DNA from: Rhizobium sp. CF122
Lineage (GTDB): Bacteria; Pseudomonadota; Alphaproteobacteria; Rhizobiales; Rhizobiaceae
NCBI RefSeq assembly: GCF_000282035.1
Contig: NZ_AKKA01000032.1
Location: 1 to 60,704 of the forward strand
Direction: 5' to 3'
DNA length: 60,704 nt
The notes below the pieces were generated by a model that ran no database searches, was not told where the DNA came from, and saw only the letters and a program-made list of their open reading frames with translations. This document shows, piece after piece, positions 32,996 through 41,822 of the stretch. Positions within the stretch are counted from its first letter, which is position 1; every line of letters begins with the position of its first letter. The translations under genes were made by a program, and so were the position numbers.

Positions 32996-33019
32996 CCCCT
33001 TTACCAGCGGAGCATTCCC

Positions 33020-33838
33020 ATGCGTTGGATCAACACCAGGCCGAGCCGTGGCGCGCAGTTTGCCTTGATGCTGCTGCCCTTCGTACTGCTGGCCGTTGCC
33101 TATTTCTTCGGCTCGGCCGCACGACTGGCGGAAAACGCCAATGACAAGCTTTTGCCGAGCCTTGCCGGCTTTGCCGATGCGATCAACCGTCTGGCCTTCG
33201 TCGCCGACCAGCGCACCGGCGAATTTCTGCTATGGTCGGACACCGCAGCGAGCCTGATCCGGCTGCTCTCAGGCCTCAGCATCTCGACGGCAATCGCGCT
33301 CCTGATTGGCATGCTGATCGGCATGCTTCCCTATCTCAGAGCACTGCTCGCGCCGTTTATCGCCGTCATTTCCATGGTGCCGCCGCTCGCGCTCCTGCCG
33401 ATCCTGTTCATCGTCCTGGGGCTCGGCGAAACTTCGAAGATCGCCCTCATCGTCATCGGTGTCGCGCCGACAATAATCCGCGATCTGGCGCTGAAGGCGC
33501 TGGAATTGCCTCGCGAGCAGATCGTCAAAGCCGAGACGCTCGGCGGCTCCTCGTGGCAGATCGGCCTGCGTGTCGTGCTGCCGCAGATCCTGCCGCGGCT
33601 GATCACCTGCCTCAGACTGCAGCTTGGTCCAGCCTGGCTCTTCCTGATCGCAGCCGAAGCGATCTCCTCGGATTCCGGCCTCGGCTACCGCATCTTCCTC
33701 GTCCGCCGCTATCTCTCGATGGACATCATCTTCCCTTATGTCGTCTGGATTACCCTGATTGCCGTTGTCATGAACACGCTGCTCGATCGCCTGCGCATCG
33801 CCGTCTTCCCTTGGTCGGAACTGGAGAAGCAGGCATGA
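33020..33838 (+). CDS. ABC transporter permease (NitT/TauT type)
   Basis: A 272-aa inner-membrane permease with about six hydrophobic segments (starting FALMLLPFVLLAVAYFFGSA) and the EAA loop in QIVKAETLGGSSWQIGLRVV. The ATG at 33020 has GGAG upstream and gives a normal N-terminus; an earlier in-frame start lies in the hairpin region. It overlaps the ATPase gene by ATGA and forms the channel of the importer. Confidence 0.92.
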   Translation: MRWINTRPSRGAQFALMLLPFVLLAVAYFFGSAARLAENANDKLLPSLAGFADAINRLAFVADQRTGEFLLWSDTAASLIRLLSGLSISTAIALLIGMLIGMLPYLRALLAPFIAVISMVPPLALLPILFIVLGLGETSKIALIVIGVAPTIIRDLALKALELPREQIVKAETLGGSSWQIGLRVVLPQILPRLITCLRLQLGPAWLFLIAAEAISSDSGLGYRIFLVRRYLSMDIIFPYVVWITLIAVVMNTLLDRLRIAVFPWSELEKQA

Positions 33839-34659
33839 GCGAACTGAAGGTCGAAAGAGTCTGGAAGGAATACGGCGACCAGATCGTGCTCGAGGACGTA
33901 TCCCTGACCGTCGCCTCGCGCGCCTTCGTTGCCCTTGTTGGCCCCTCCGGCTGCGGAAAGAGCACCTTCCTGCGCATGCTGCTCGGCCAGGAGCAGCCGA
34001 CGAAAGGGAAAATCCTGCTCGACGGCGAGCCTCTACCAGCGGAACCGGGACCGGATCGTGGCGTCGTCTTCCAGCGCTATTCCGTCTTTCCGCATCTGAC
34101 CGTGCTCGGCAATGTGTTGCTCGGCAAGGAATTTTCCGCCGCGCGATATAAGGCCAAACTCTTCGGCACCGCACGCCGCAACGTCATTGAGGAAGCACGC
34201 CAGCTGATCGCCGATGTCGGCCTCGCTGGCTCCGAAGACAAATATCCAGCCCAGCTTTCCGGCGGTATGCAGCAGCGCCTCGCGCTTGCCCAGGCGCTCA
34301 TCATGAAGCCGAAGGTGCTTTTGCTCGACGAGCCCTTCGGCGCACTCGATCCCGGCATCCGTCATGAAATCCACACGCTGATGAAACGGCTCTGGCACGA
34401 AACGCAGATGACCGTGGTCATGGTTACCCACGACATGCGCGAAGCCTTCACGCTTGCAAGCCGCGTCGTCGCCTTCGAGCGACGCCGCGACCGGCCGGAG
34501 GAGAAGGAGCGTTACGGCGCGACCATCACCAAAGATATTTCCATCTGGCCGCCGCGCCTTGCCGGACAGTCACCAGTCTTCAGCCCCGACCGGGACGGCC
34601 CGGTCGCTTCCATGGGGCACCGCCGGGACGACCTGGCACCGTCAGGAGAGATGCAATGA
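33835..34659 (+). CDS. ABC transporter ATP-binding protein (NitT/TauT type)
   Basis: A 274-aa ATPase: Walker A GPSGCGKST, Q-loop region GVVFQRYSVFPHLTVLGN, signature LSGGMQQRLALAQAL, Walker B LLLDEPFGALDPG and H-loop VTHDMREAFTLA. A C-terminal extension of about 45 residues (EKERYGATITKDISIWPPRL) is characteristic of the ATPases linked to urea/guanidine carboxylase clusters. It is coupled to the permease upstream and the DUF1989 gene downstream by ATGA overlaps. Confidence 0.93.
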   Translation: MSELKVERVWKEYGDQIVLEDVSLTVASRAFVALVGPSGCGKSTFLRMLLGQEQPTKGKILLDGEPLPAEPGPDRGVVFQRYSVFPHLTVLGNVLLGKEFSAARYKAKLFGTARRNVIEEARQLIADVGLAGSEDKYPAQLSGGMQQRLALAQALIMKPKVLLLDEPFGALDPGIRHEIHTLMKRLWHETQMTVVMVTHDMREAFTLASRVVAFERRRDRPEEKERYGATITKDISIWPPRLAGQSPVFSPDRDGPVASMGHRRDDLAPSGEMQ

Positions 34660-35477
34660 TGCATGTGAGACGCTCGCCCGTGGAAATCGCCGCAAATCGC
34701 GCGCGCTATGAGGAGCATCAGAAGAAGGGGCTGGAATTCGCCCCCAAGGCCCTGCCCGACCCGAGCCCGCTGCCGGCGCCGGCCATCGCCGCGGCCGCCG
34801 TTATCCACCAGGAGACTGTCCCGGGCGGCTGGTACTGGTCGACGAAGCTGTTGTGTGGGGAAGCGATCCGCATCGATCAGGCTGAAGGCAATTCCACAGT
34901 GGCGCTCGTCGCCTGGAATGCCGCCGACACCAGCGAGCGGATCAATCTCGTCGATACCGCCAAAGTCCAGTGGACGACGGCCCTCGGCAAGGGGCGTGTG
35001 ATCTTCTCCGACATGGGCCGCGTCATGTTCTCGATCATAGAGGACAGTTCTGGCGCCCATGACTGCCTTATGGGCGGTTCGACGGCTGCCTCGAACGCGG
35101 CGAAATATCCGGGCGAAAAGACACGCAACACCCGCGACAACCTGATCCTCGCCGCCGTCAAGCTCGGCCTCGACCGCCGCGACATACCCGGCATCCTCAG
35201 TCTCTTCGCGCCGGTGCGCCTCGCCGAGGCCGGCGGCTTCGGCTGGCATGGCAAGCGCTCCAAGGGCGGCGACTATGTCGAGCTGCGCGCGGAGATGGAC
35301 ATGCTGGTCGGCTTTTCCAATTGCCCGCATCCGCTTGATCCCGATCTCACCTACCAGCCGAGGCCGGTTGTCATCACCCGCTACAAGGCCCCGGTCCCGG
35401 CTGCGGATGATCTTTGCCGCACGGCGACTGCCGAAGCCCTGCGCGGTTTCGAAAACAACGCCCTGATGCAGGCCTGA
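34656..35477 (+). CDS. DUF1989 protein UAAP1; probable carboxyguanidine deiminase subunit
   Basis: A 273-aa protein of the urea carboxylase-associated (UAAP1, DUF1989) family. Conserved features are GGWYWSTKLLCGEAIRI, the NAADTSERINLVDTAK segment and HDCLMGG, with histidine and cysteines likely to bind metal. In characterised guanidine pathways two DUF1989 proteins form a heteromeric carboxyguanidine deiminase (CgdAB), converting carboxyguanidine to allophanate and ammonia. Which subunit this corresponds to is not decided here. ATGA overlaps upstream and 7 bp downstream place it in the riboswitch operon. Confidence 0.9.
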   Translation: MMHVRRSPVEIAANRARYEEHQKKGLEFAPKALPDPSPLPAPAIAAAAVIHQETVPGGWYWSTKLLCGEAIRIDQAEGNSTVALVAWNAADTSERINLVDTAKVQWTTALGKGRVIFSDMGRVMFSIIEDSSGAHDCLMGGSTAASNAAKYPGEKTRNTRDNLILAAVKLGLDRRDIPGILSLFAPVRLAEAGGFGWHGKRSKGGDYVELRAEMDMLVGFSNCPHPLDPDLTYQPRPVVITRYKAPVPAADDLCRTATAEALRGFENNALMQA

Positions 35478-35484
35478 GGAGACG

Positions 35485-36138
35485 ATGATGTCCGATTTCA
35501 TCCAGACTTCTCCCGCCCGCAGCGTCGAAAGTGCCGTGCAGGATCACTTCATTGCGGCGGAAGCCCCATGGTCCGGCATCGTTCGCAAGGGTCAGACGAT
35601 CCGGATCGAGGATAGCTACGGCCAACAGGCGATCGATACGCTCTTCTACCGGGCCGATGATTTCTCGGAGCGCTATTCCAACCAGGATACCATGCGCATG
35701 CAGGGTAGCGCCTATGTCGGCATCGGCACGAAGATCATGTCGAATGAAGGTAAAGTCATGCTGACCATGACGGCCGACAGCTGCGGCCGCCACGACACTT
35801 CGGCCGGTGCCTGCTCCTGCGAGAGCAACACCGTGCGCTTCGGTCACGGAACGAAATACCTGCATGCCTGCCGCGACAACTTCGTTCTCGAAGTCAGCAA
35901 ACACGGTATGAGCAAGCGCGATATCGTACCGAACATCAACTTCTTCATGAATGTGCCCATCAAGCCCAATGGCGAGATGACGATCGTCGACGGCATTTCC
36001 GCACCGGGCGATCATGTCGAGCTCGTCGCCCAGATGGACGTGCTCTGCATCATTTCCAATTGCCCGCAGATCAACAACCCCTGTAACGGCTTTGATCCGA
36101 CGCCGATCCGGGTTTTGATCTGGGATGGCGAGGACTGA
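35485..36138 (+). CDS. DUF1989 protein UAAP2; probable carboxyguanidine deiminase subunit
   Basis: A 217-aa second DUF1989 protein (UAAP2). Matching motifs are RIEDSYGQQAIDTLFYRADD, SCGRHDTSAGACSCESN with its His/Cys cluster, and YLHACRDNFVLEV. It lies 7 bp after UAAP1 and 2 bp before the carboxylase gene. With UAAP1 it is expected to hydrolyse carboxyguanidine. The start is the first ATG of ATGATG at 35485. Confidence 0.9.
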   Translation: MMSDFIQTSPARSVESAVQDHFIAAEAPWSGIVRKGQTIRIEDSYGQQAIDTLFYRADDFSERYSNQDTMRMQGSAYVGIGTKIMSNEGKVMLTMTADSCGRHDTSAGACSCESNTVRFGHGTKYLHACRDNFVLEVSKHGMSKRDIVPNINFFMNVPIKPNGEMTIVDGISAPGDHVELVAQMDVLCIISNCPQINNPCNGFDPTPIRVLIWDGED

Positions 36139-36140
36139 GC

Positions 36141-39100
36141 ATGTTCAAGAAAGTCCTGATTGCCAACCGGGGCGAAATCGCCATCCGCGTCATGAAGACC
36201 CTACGGCGGATGGGCATTGCCTCGGTCGCCGTCTATTCCGATGCCGACCGTTTCGCCACGCCCGCGATGATGGCCGATGAAGCCGTTCGCCTCGGGCCGG
36301 CACCGGCCAGCGAAAGCTATCTCAATGTCGAGGCCGTCATCGCTGCCTGCAAGGCGACGGGGGCGGAGGCAGTGCATCCAGGCTACGGTTTCCTGTCGGA
36401 AAATATCGGCTTTGCCGAGCGCCTCGCCGCCGAAGGCATCGCCTTCATCGGTCCCCGACCCGAGCACCTTGCTGCTTTCGGTCTCAAACATACAGCACGC
36501 GAACTCGCCGAAGCGAGCGGCGTACCGCTCCTGCCCGGCACCGGCCTACTATCGAGCGCCGAAGAAGCGCTTTCGGCGGCAGAGACGATCGGCTATCCCG
36601 TCATGCTGAAGAGTACCGCTGGCGGCGGTGGCATCGGCATGCAGCTCTGCGCCGATCCAGCGGGCCTCAAGGCTTCGTTCGAAAGCGTGCAGCGCACCGC
36701 GCGGGCAAGCTTCGGCGATGCGCGCGTCTATATCGAACGCTTCGTGGCAGAGGCACGTCATGTCGAAGTACAGATCTTCGGCGATGGCAAAGGCAAGGTA
36801 ATTGCACTCGGCGAGCGAGACTGCTCGTTGCAGCGGCGAAACCAGAAGGTGGTCGAGGAGACCCCTGCTCCCGGCCTTTCGGTCGAAACCCGCGCCAGTC
36901 TGCACAGGGCAGCCGTCAACCTCGGCACTGCCGTCTCCTACGAATCCGCGGGCACGGTCGAGTTCATCTACGATCCCCTGCGTGAGGAGTTCTATTTCCT
37001 CGAGGTCAATACCCGCCTGCAGGTCGAGCATCCCGTGACGGAGGCCGTTTTCGGTATCGACCTCGTCGAATGGATGATCCGCCAGGCCGCAGGCGAGGAC
37101 CTGCTCTCGGGCGCCGAGGCTCTGCAGGCGAAGGGGGCGGCCATCGAAGTACGCGTCTATGCCGAGATGCCGCATGCCGATTTCCGCCCAAGTGCCGGCC
37201 TGCTAACCGAGGTCGCCTTTCCTGAGGATGCCCGCATCGACGCCTGGATCGAGACCGGGACGGAAGTGACGCCCTTCTACGATCCGATGCTCGCCAAGGT
37301 CATCGTCTCCGCCGAGGATCGTCAAACGGCAATCGAGAAGCTGAAGACGGCACTTGCCGGCACGTCGATATCGGGCATCGAGACCAATCTCGACTATCTT
37401 CGCGCCATTGCCAGCTCCGAGCTCCTCGCGAGCGGTAAGGTGGCGACGACGGCGCTGCGCGACTTTTCCTTCGTGCCTGACGTCGTCGAGGTGATCGCGC
37501 CCGGCGCACAGTCGAGCATTCAGGAACTGCCGGGCCGGCTTGGCCTCTGGCATGTCGGCGTGCCGCCGAGCGGCCCGATGGACGAGCGTTCGTTCCGTCA
37601 TGCCAACCGTCTTGTCGGCAACGACGACATGGTCGCGGCGCTGGAGCTGACGGTCTCCGGTCCTGTCCTGAAATTCCATAAGGATACGCTGGTCGCGCTT
37701 GCCGGTGCCAGGATGGCGATGAGCGTCGATGGCGTAAGGCTGTCCCATGACGAAGCGGCGACCATCCGCGCCGGCCAGACACTCTCGATCGGTAGCATCT
37801 CCGGGCCGGGGCAGCGGGCTTATCTCGCTGTTGCAGGTGGTTTTGCTGCTCCCGTCGTTCTCGGCTCGCGCGCCACCTTCGGCCTCGGCCAGTTCGGCGG
37901 CAATGCCACCGGCACGCTGAAAGCCGGCCATGTGCTGCGCCTTGCCCGGCACGCCGCCGCCGAACCGTCGAAGCCGGCTACCGATCCGGTGGAATTGACG
38001 CGCGAATGGGATGTCGGCGTTCTTTACGGTCCGCACGGCGCTCCTGATTTCTTTCAGGACGGCGATATCGAGACCTTGTTCTCGACGAGCTATGAGGTGC
38101 ATTTCAACAGCGCCCGCACCGGTGTGCGCCTGATCGGTCCCGCACCGAAATGGGCGCGCAGCGATGGCGGCGAGGCCGGTCTTCATCCCTCCAACCTGCA
38201 CGACAATGCCTATGCGGTCGGCGCGATCGATTTCACCGGTGACATGCCGATTATCCTCGGGCCTGACGGGCCGAGCCTTGGCGGCTTCGTCTGCCCAGCG
38301 GTGATTGCCCGTGACGAACAATGGAAGATGGGGCAGTTCAAACCCGGTGATCGCATCCGCTTCCATCCCGTCATGCGACCTGAAGATCCGATTGCCGGTC
38401 CAGCGGTGCATCGTGCGAAGGAAGAAGCAGGATCGCCGATCGTCGGCTACCGCGACGACGGGCCTGTCTCGGTCGTCTACCGCCGCCAGGGCGATGACAA
38501 TCTGCTGGTCGAATACGGGCCGATGACGCTCGATATCGCCCTGCGGCTGAGGGTGCATCTCTTAATGCAGGCCGTATCGCAGGCGCGCCTGCCCGGGATC
38601 ATCGATCTCACGCCCGGCATCCGTTCGCTACAGATCCACTATGACGGTACGGCGCTGCCCCGCAACCGCCTCCTCGGCCTGCTGGCCGAGATCGAGGCGA
38701 GCCTGCCGGCGGCGCAAGACGTCAAAGTGCCGAGCCGCATCGTGCATCTGCCGCTCTCCTGGAACGATCCGGATGCCGAACTTGCCATGCGCAAGTATCA
38801 GGAGCTCGTCCGGCCAAATGCGCCCTGGTGCCCTGATAACATCGAGTTCATCCGCCGCATCAACGGGCTGGCGGACGAACAGGCGGTGCGCGACGTCGTC
38901 TTCGATGCCAGCTATCTCGTGCTCGGCCTCGGCGACGTCTATCTCGGCGCGCCGGTCGCCACACCGGTCGATCCGCGCCACAGGCTGGTGACGACGAAGT
39001 ACAATCCAGCCCGCACCTGGACGCCGGAAAATGCCGTCGGTATCGGCGGGGCCTATATGTGCATCTATGGCATGGAAGGACCCGGCGGCTACCAGCTCTT

Positions 39101-39680
39101 CGGCCGCACTATCCAGGTGTGGAACACCTGGCGGCAGACGCCGGTTTTCGCGAAGGACAAGCCGTGGTTGCTCGATTTCTTCGATCAGATCCGCTTTTTC
39201 CCAGTCAGTCACCAGGAACTGGCGCAAGCCCGCAGCGCCTTCCCGCATGGCGGCTATCCCGTCAGGATCGAGGAGACGGAGTTCTCCTATGGCGCCTATG
39301 AGAGGGAATTGCAGGCGAATGCAGCTTCTATCGGGAGCTTCAAGGCAAGCCAGCAGGCTGCCTTTGATGCGGAGCGCGAGCGCTGGAAAGGGGCGGGCCT
39401 AGACAGCTTCGTCATGGACGAAGGAACCGGCGAAAGCCCGGATGGGGATATTCCCGAAGGCTGCTTCGGCGTTGCCAGCGCAGTGCCCGGCAATATCTGG
39501 AAACTTCTGGTCGAGCCGGGCGCGCCGGTCGCGGCCGGCGACACGCTCGCCATCATCGAATCCATGAAGATGGAAATCAACGTCACCGCACATGCGCCGG
39601 GCCGCGTCCGCGACCTGCGCGCCGGGCCCGGACGAAACGTCAACGCGGGCGATATCATCGTTGTTTTGGAGGAGTGCTGA
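36141..39680 (+). CDS. biotin-dependent guanidine (urea-type) carboxylase
   Basis: A 1,179-aa multidomain carboxylase. Residues about 1-450 are biotin carboxylase (MFKKVLIANRGEIAIRVMKT; KSTAGGGGIGMQ; EVNTRLQVEHPVTEAVFG). About 470-780 holds the KipA-like (allophanate hydrolase subunit 2-like) part, about 790-1000 the KipI-like part, and the C-terminus the carboxyltransferase tail plus biotinyl domain, with the biotin lysine in IIESMKMEINV (about residue 1142). Domain order matches urea carboxylase. Under a guanidine riboswitch and beside two DUF1989 proteins, it is most likely guanidine carboxylase (ATP + bicarbonate + guanidine to carboxyguanidine). The substrate is inferred from context, not from diagnostic residues. 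Confidence 0.93.
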   Translation: MFKKVLIANRGEIAIRVMKTLRRMGIASVAVYSDADRFATPAMMADEAVRLGPAPASESYLNVEAVIAACKATGAEAVHPGYGFLSENIGFAERLAAEGIAFIGPRPEHLAAFGLKHTARELAEASGVPLLPGTGLLSSAEEALSAAETIGYPVMLKSTAGGGGIGMQLCADPAGLKASFESVQRTARASFGDARVYIERFVAEARHVEVQIFGDGKGKVIALGERDCSLQRRNQKVVEETPAPGLSVETRASLHRAAVNLGTAVSYESAGTVEFIYDPLREEFYFLEVNTRLQVEHPVTEAVFGIDLVEWMIRQAAGEDLLSGAEALQAKGAAIEVRVYAEMPHADFRPSAGLLTEVAFPEDARIDAWIETGTEVTPFYDPMLAKVIVSAEDRQTAIEKLKTALAGTSISGIETNLDYLRAIASSELLASGKVATTALRDFSFVPDVVEVIAPGAQSSIQELPGRLGLWHVGVPPSGPMDERSFRHANRLVGNDDMVAALELTVSGPVLKFHKDTLVALAGARMAMSVDGVRLSHDEAATIRAGQTLSIGSISGPGQRAYLAVAGGFAAPVVLGSRATFGLGQFGGNATGTLKAGHVLRLARHAAAEPSKPATDPVELTREWDVGVLYGPHGAPDFFQDGDIETLFSTSYEVHFNSARTGVRLIGPAPKWARSDGGEAGLHPSNLHDNAYAVGAIDFTGDMPIILGPDGPSLGGFVCPAVIARDEQWKMGQFKPGDRIRFHPVMRPEDPIAGPAVHRAKEEAGSPIVGYRDDGPVSVVYRRQGDDNLLVEYGPMTLDIALRLRVHLLMQAVSQARLPGIIDLTPGIRSLQIHYDGTALPRNRLLGLLAEIEASLPAAQDVKVPSRIVHLPLSWNDPDAELAMRKYQELVRPNAPWCPDNIEFIRRINGLADEQAVRDVVFDASYLVLGLGDVYLGAPVATPVDPRHRLVTTKYNPARTWTPENAVGIGGAYMCIYGMEGPGGYQLFGRTIQVWNTWRQTPVFAKDKPWLLDFFDQIRFFPVSHQELAQARSAFPHGGYPVRIEETEFSYGAYERELQANAASIGSFKASQQAAFDAERERWKGAGLDSFVMDEGTGESPDGDIPEGCFGVASAVPGNIWKLLVEPGAPVAAGDTLAIIESMKMEINVTAHAPGRVRDLRAGPGRNVNAGDIIVVLEEC

Positions 39681-39683
39681 TCC

Positions 39684-41495
39684 ATGCTGCCGACCATTCT
39701 TGATCTGACAAGCCTTCGGTCAGCCTATGCGGCTGGTCAAAGCCCGCTCGACGTTATCGAGACCGTTATTGCCCGTCAGGCGGCTTCGACGGATCCGGCA
39801 ATCTTCATCACGCCGACACCCGAAGAAGCATTGCGCACCGAAACACGCGCTCTGATGGAACGGGCGCCGGCGCCGAACAGCCTGCCACTTTGGGGCATTC
39901 CCTTTGCCGTAAAGGACAATATCGACGTGGCGGGTCTGCCGACCACGGCCGCCTGCCCTGCCTTCGCCTATCAGCCTGACTATGACGCAACAGTCGTTGC
40001 AAGGCTGCGGGCGGCAGGCGCGATCGTGATCGGCAAGACCAATCTCGACCAGTTCGCGACCGGCCTGAACGGTACGCGCTCGCCGCATGGCGCGCCGCGC
40101 TCGGTCTTCGACAAGGACTATGTTTCGGGGGGATCGAGCTCGGGCTCGGCAGTTGCCGTCGCCTCGGGCCTGGCGAGCTTCGCGCTCGGCACTGACACGG
40201 CTGGCTCTGGCCGCGTACCAGCTGCCTTCAATAACCTCGTCGGAATCAAGCCGACACCGGGGCTGGTGCCGAATGTCGGAGTGGTGCCAGCCTGCCGCAG
40301 CGTCGACGTCGTCACCGTCTTTGCCGCAACGGTCGGCGACGGCGTCACGATCCGCAAGGTGATGGAAGGGTACGATGCCGCCGATCCGTTCTCGCGTAAG
40401 GCGTCGCCCACCAACCTGCCCACCTCCGGTTTGCGCATCGGCGTGCTCGACACAGCCGAACGGGAATTCTTCGGCAACAGGCACGTCGAGGCTCTCTATG
40501 ATGCGGCAATCGAAAGGGCGCGCGCACTGGGCGCCACCATCGTTCCCTTTGACTACGCGCCGTTCCGGGAGGCCGCCGAACTGCTCTACAACGGTCCTTG
40601 GGTCGCCGAACGGCTGGCGGCGGTCAAGGACTTTCTTGCCACCAACGCCAGTGACTTCGACCCGACGGTTCGCACAATCATCGAGGGCGCGAAAGCCTAT
40701 GACGCGGTCGCTGCCTTCGGTGGCAGATATAAGCTCGAAGCATTGCGCCAAAAGACCGGAAAGGAGTGGGAGAAGGCTGATATCCTGATGTTGCCGACCT
40801 CGCCGACCACTTATACGGTTGAAGAAATGACGGCGGATCCGATCGTCAAGAACGGCCATTTCGGTCGGTACACCAACTTCGTCAATCTGCTCGACTGTGC
40901 GGCGATCGCCGTTCCGGCCGGCTTCGACGCAGACGGCCATCTGCCGGCCGGCGTGACACTGGTCGGGCCCGCCTTTACCGACGACGCCCTCGCCCCCTTC
41001 GCCGACGCTATGCATCGCATCTTGAACGCGGGGATGGGCAAGGATCGCCTGGCGCCAATCCCCGAGGAAAGCCGCGTGCCGCAGGCCGATGACGGCTTGG
41101 TGCCGATCGTCGTCGTCGGGGCGCATCTCACCGGCATGCCCCTCAACCACGAACTGACCCGACCAGGCGGCAAGCGCGTCAAATCCTGTCGTACTGCGCC
41201 GGATTACCGCCTGTTCGTCCTGCCCGATACCGTACCGCCGAAGCCGGGCCTAATCCGCGAACCGGGCTTTGCCGGCAAAGGGCTCGAAGTTGAGGTCTGG
41301 AAAGTGACGCCGGAGGCTTTCGGGCGTTTTGTGCAGAACATCCCGGCCCCGCTCGGCATCGGCAAGGTAACTCTCGATGACGGTTCCCAAACTTCCGGTT
41401 TTCTCTGCGAAGCTCATGCCCTCGAAGGTGCGCGCGAGATAACGGAACTCGGAGGCTGGCGCGCCTACATCGCAAATCAAGGGATGGGTAAATGA
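39684..41495 (+). CDS. atzF: allophanate hydrolase
   Basis: A 603-aa two-domain enzyme. The N-terminal amidase-signature domain (about 1-450) shows the Ser-cisSer-Lys elements: Lys in GIPFAVKDNIDVAG, and the glycine/serine loop SGGSSSGSAVAVASGLASFA followed by DTAGSGRVPAAFNN with the nucleophile serine. The C-terminal domain (about 470-603) is the decarboxylating part seen in AtzF-type enzymes. It converts allophanate to ammonia and CO2, the last step of guanidine nitrogen release. It is 4 bp from the carboxylase gene, and its stop overlaps a 34-codon frame by ATGA. Confidence 0.94.
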   Translation: MLPTILDLTSLRSAYAAGQSPLDVIETVIARQAASTDPAIFITPTPEEALRTETRALMERAPAPNSLPLWGIPFAVKDNIDVAGLPTTAACPAFAYQPDYDATVVARLRAAGAIVIGKTNLDQFATGLNGTRSPHGAPRSVFDKDYVSGGSSSGSAVAVASGLASFALGTDTAGSGRVPAAFNNLVGIKPTPGLVPNVGVVPACRSVDVVTVFAATVGDGVTIRKVMEGYDAADPFSRKASPTNLPTSGLRIGVLDTAEREFFGNRHVEALYDAAIERARALGATIVPFDYAPFREAAELLYNGPWVAERLAAVKDFLATNASDFDPTVRTIIEGAKAYDAVAAFGGRYKLEALRQKTGKEWEKADILMLPTSPTTYTVEEMTADPIVKNGHFGRYTNFVNLLDCAAIAVPAGFDADGHLPAGVTLVGPAFTDDALAPFADAMHRILNAGMGKDRLAPIPEESRVPQADDGLVPIVVVGAHLTGMPLNHELTRPGGKRVKSCRTAPDYRLFVLPDTVPPKPGLIREPGFAGKGLEVEVWKVTPEAFGRFVQNIPAPLGIGKVTLDDGSQTSGFLCEAHALEGAREITELGGWRAYIANQGMGK

Positions 41496-41596
41496 AAAAC
41501 AGCTTGAAGGATCGTCTCAAAAAGCTCCTGTTAGCGCTGCTGGCGGGGCTTGAGGCCCGAAGTGCCTTTCGACGGTTCGGTCGCGGAATATGGTAA
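41492..41596 (+). CDS. possible small protein or truncated gene start
   Basis: A 34-codon frame beginning MKNSLKDRLKKLLLALLAGL with an ATGA overlap to the allophanate hydrolase stop, which suggests a genuine operon gene start. It is amphipathic/hydrophobic then basic, ending GRGIW. It may be the remaining 5' end of a gene lost to rearrangement, since an XRE-like remnant in another frame overlaps it. No family is recognised. Confidence 0.3.
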   Translation: MKNSLKDRLKKLLLALLAGLEARSAFRRFGRGIW

Positions 41597-41705
41597 TCGA
41601 TTGTCGGGGCAGGCCTTCATCGCCACGACGAATCGCTTAGCGACGGTACTGGGCGTCGAAGCGTCGGATTTGCTGAAGCGATCGCCGCGGCAGCGACAGA
41701 CGTGA
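41547..41705 (+). pseudogene. C-terminal remnant of an XRE-type regulator
   Basis: A 52-codon frame without its own start encodes FIATTNRLATVLGVEASDLL followed by a basic tail, like the last helix of the XRE helix-turn-helix fold (LARALGVEPSDLL type). The 5' part with the DNA-recognition helix is missing. It lies between the guanidine operon and the Fic gene, in a stretch of about 330 bp otherwise empty. Confidence 0.45.
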
Positions 41706-41822
41706 CCTGTCGAGACTAACGAATAGAGCAACTGATAAGCGGACTTCAGACGTTGGTGTCAGACAGTAGAAAACCCTCAAGTCAACGTCAGCTGATCGTG
41801 CATTTTCGGTGAGCGTCGAGGT

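Noticed and set aside
37203..38558. Minus-strand frame of about 451 aa inside the carboxylase gene
   Set aside because: It is the shadow of the plus-strand carboxylase, whose domains and motifs are continuous through this region.
39720..41150. Minus-strand frame of about 476 aa opposite allophanate hydrolase
   Set aside because: No domain or start signal; the plus strand encodes a clear amidase-signature enzyme.
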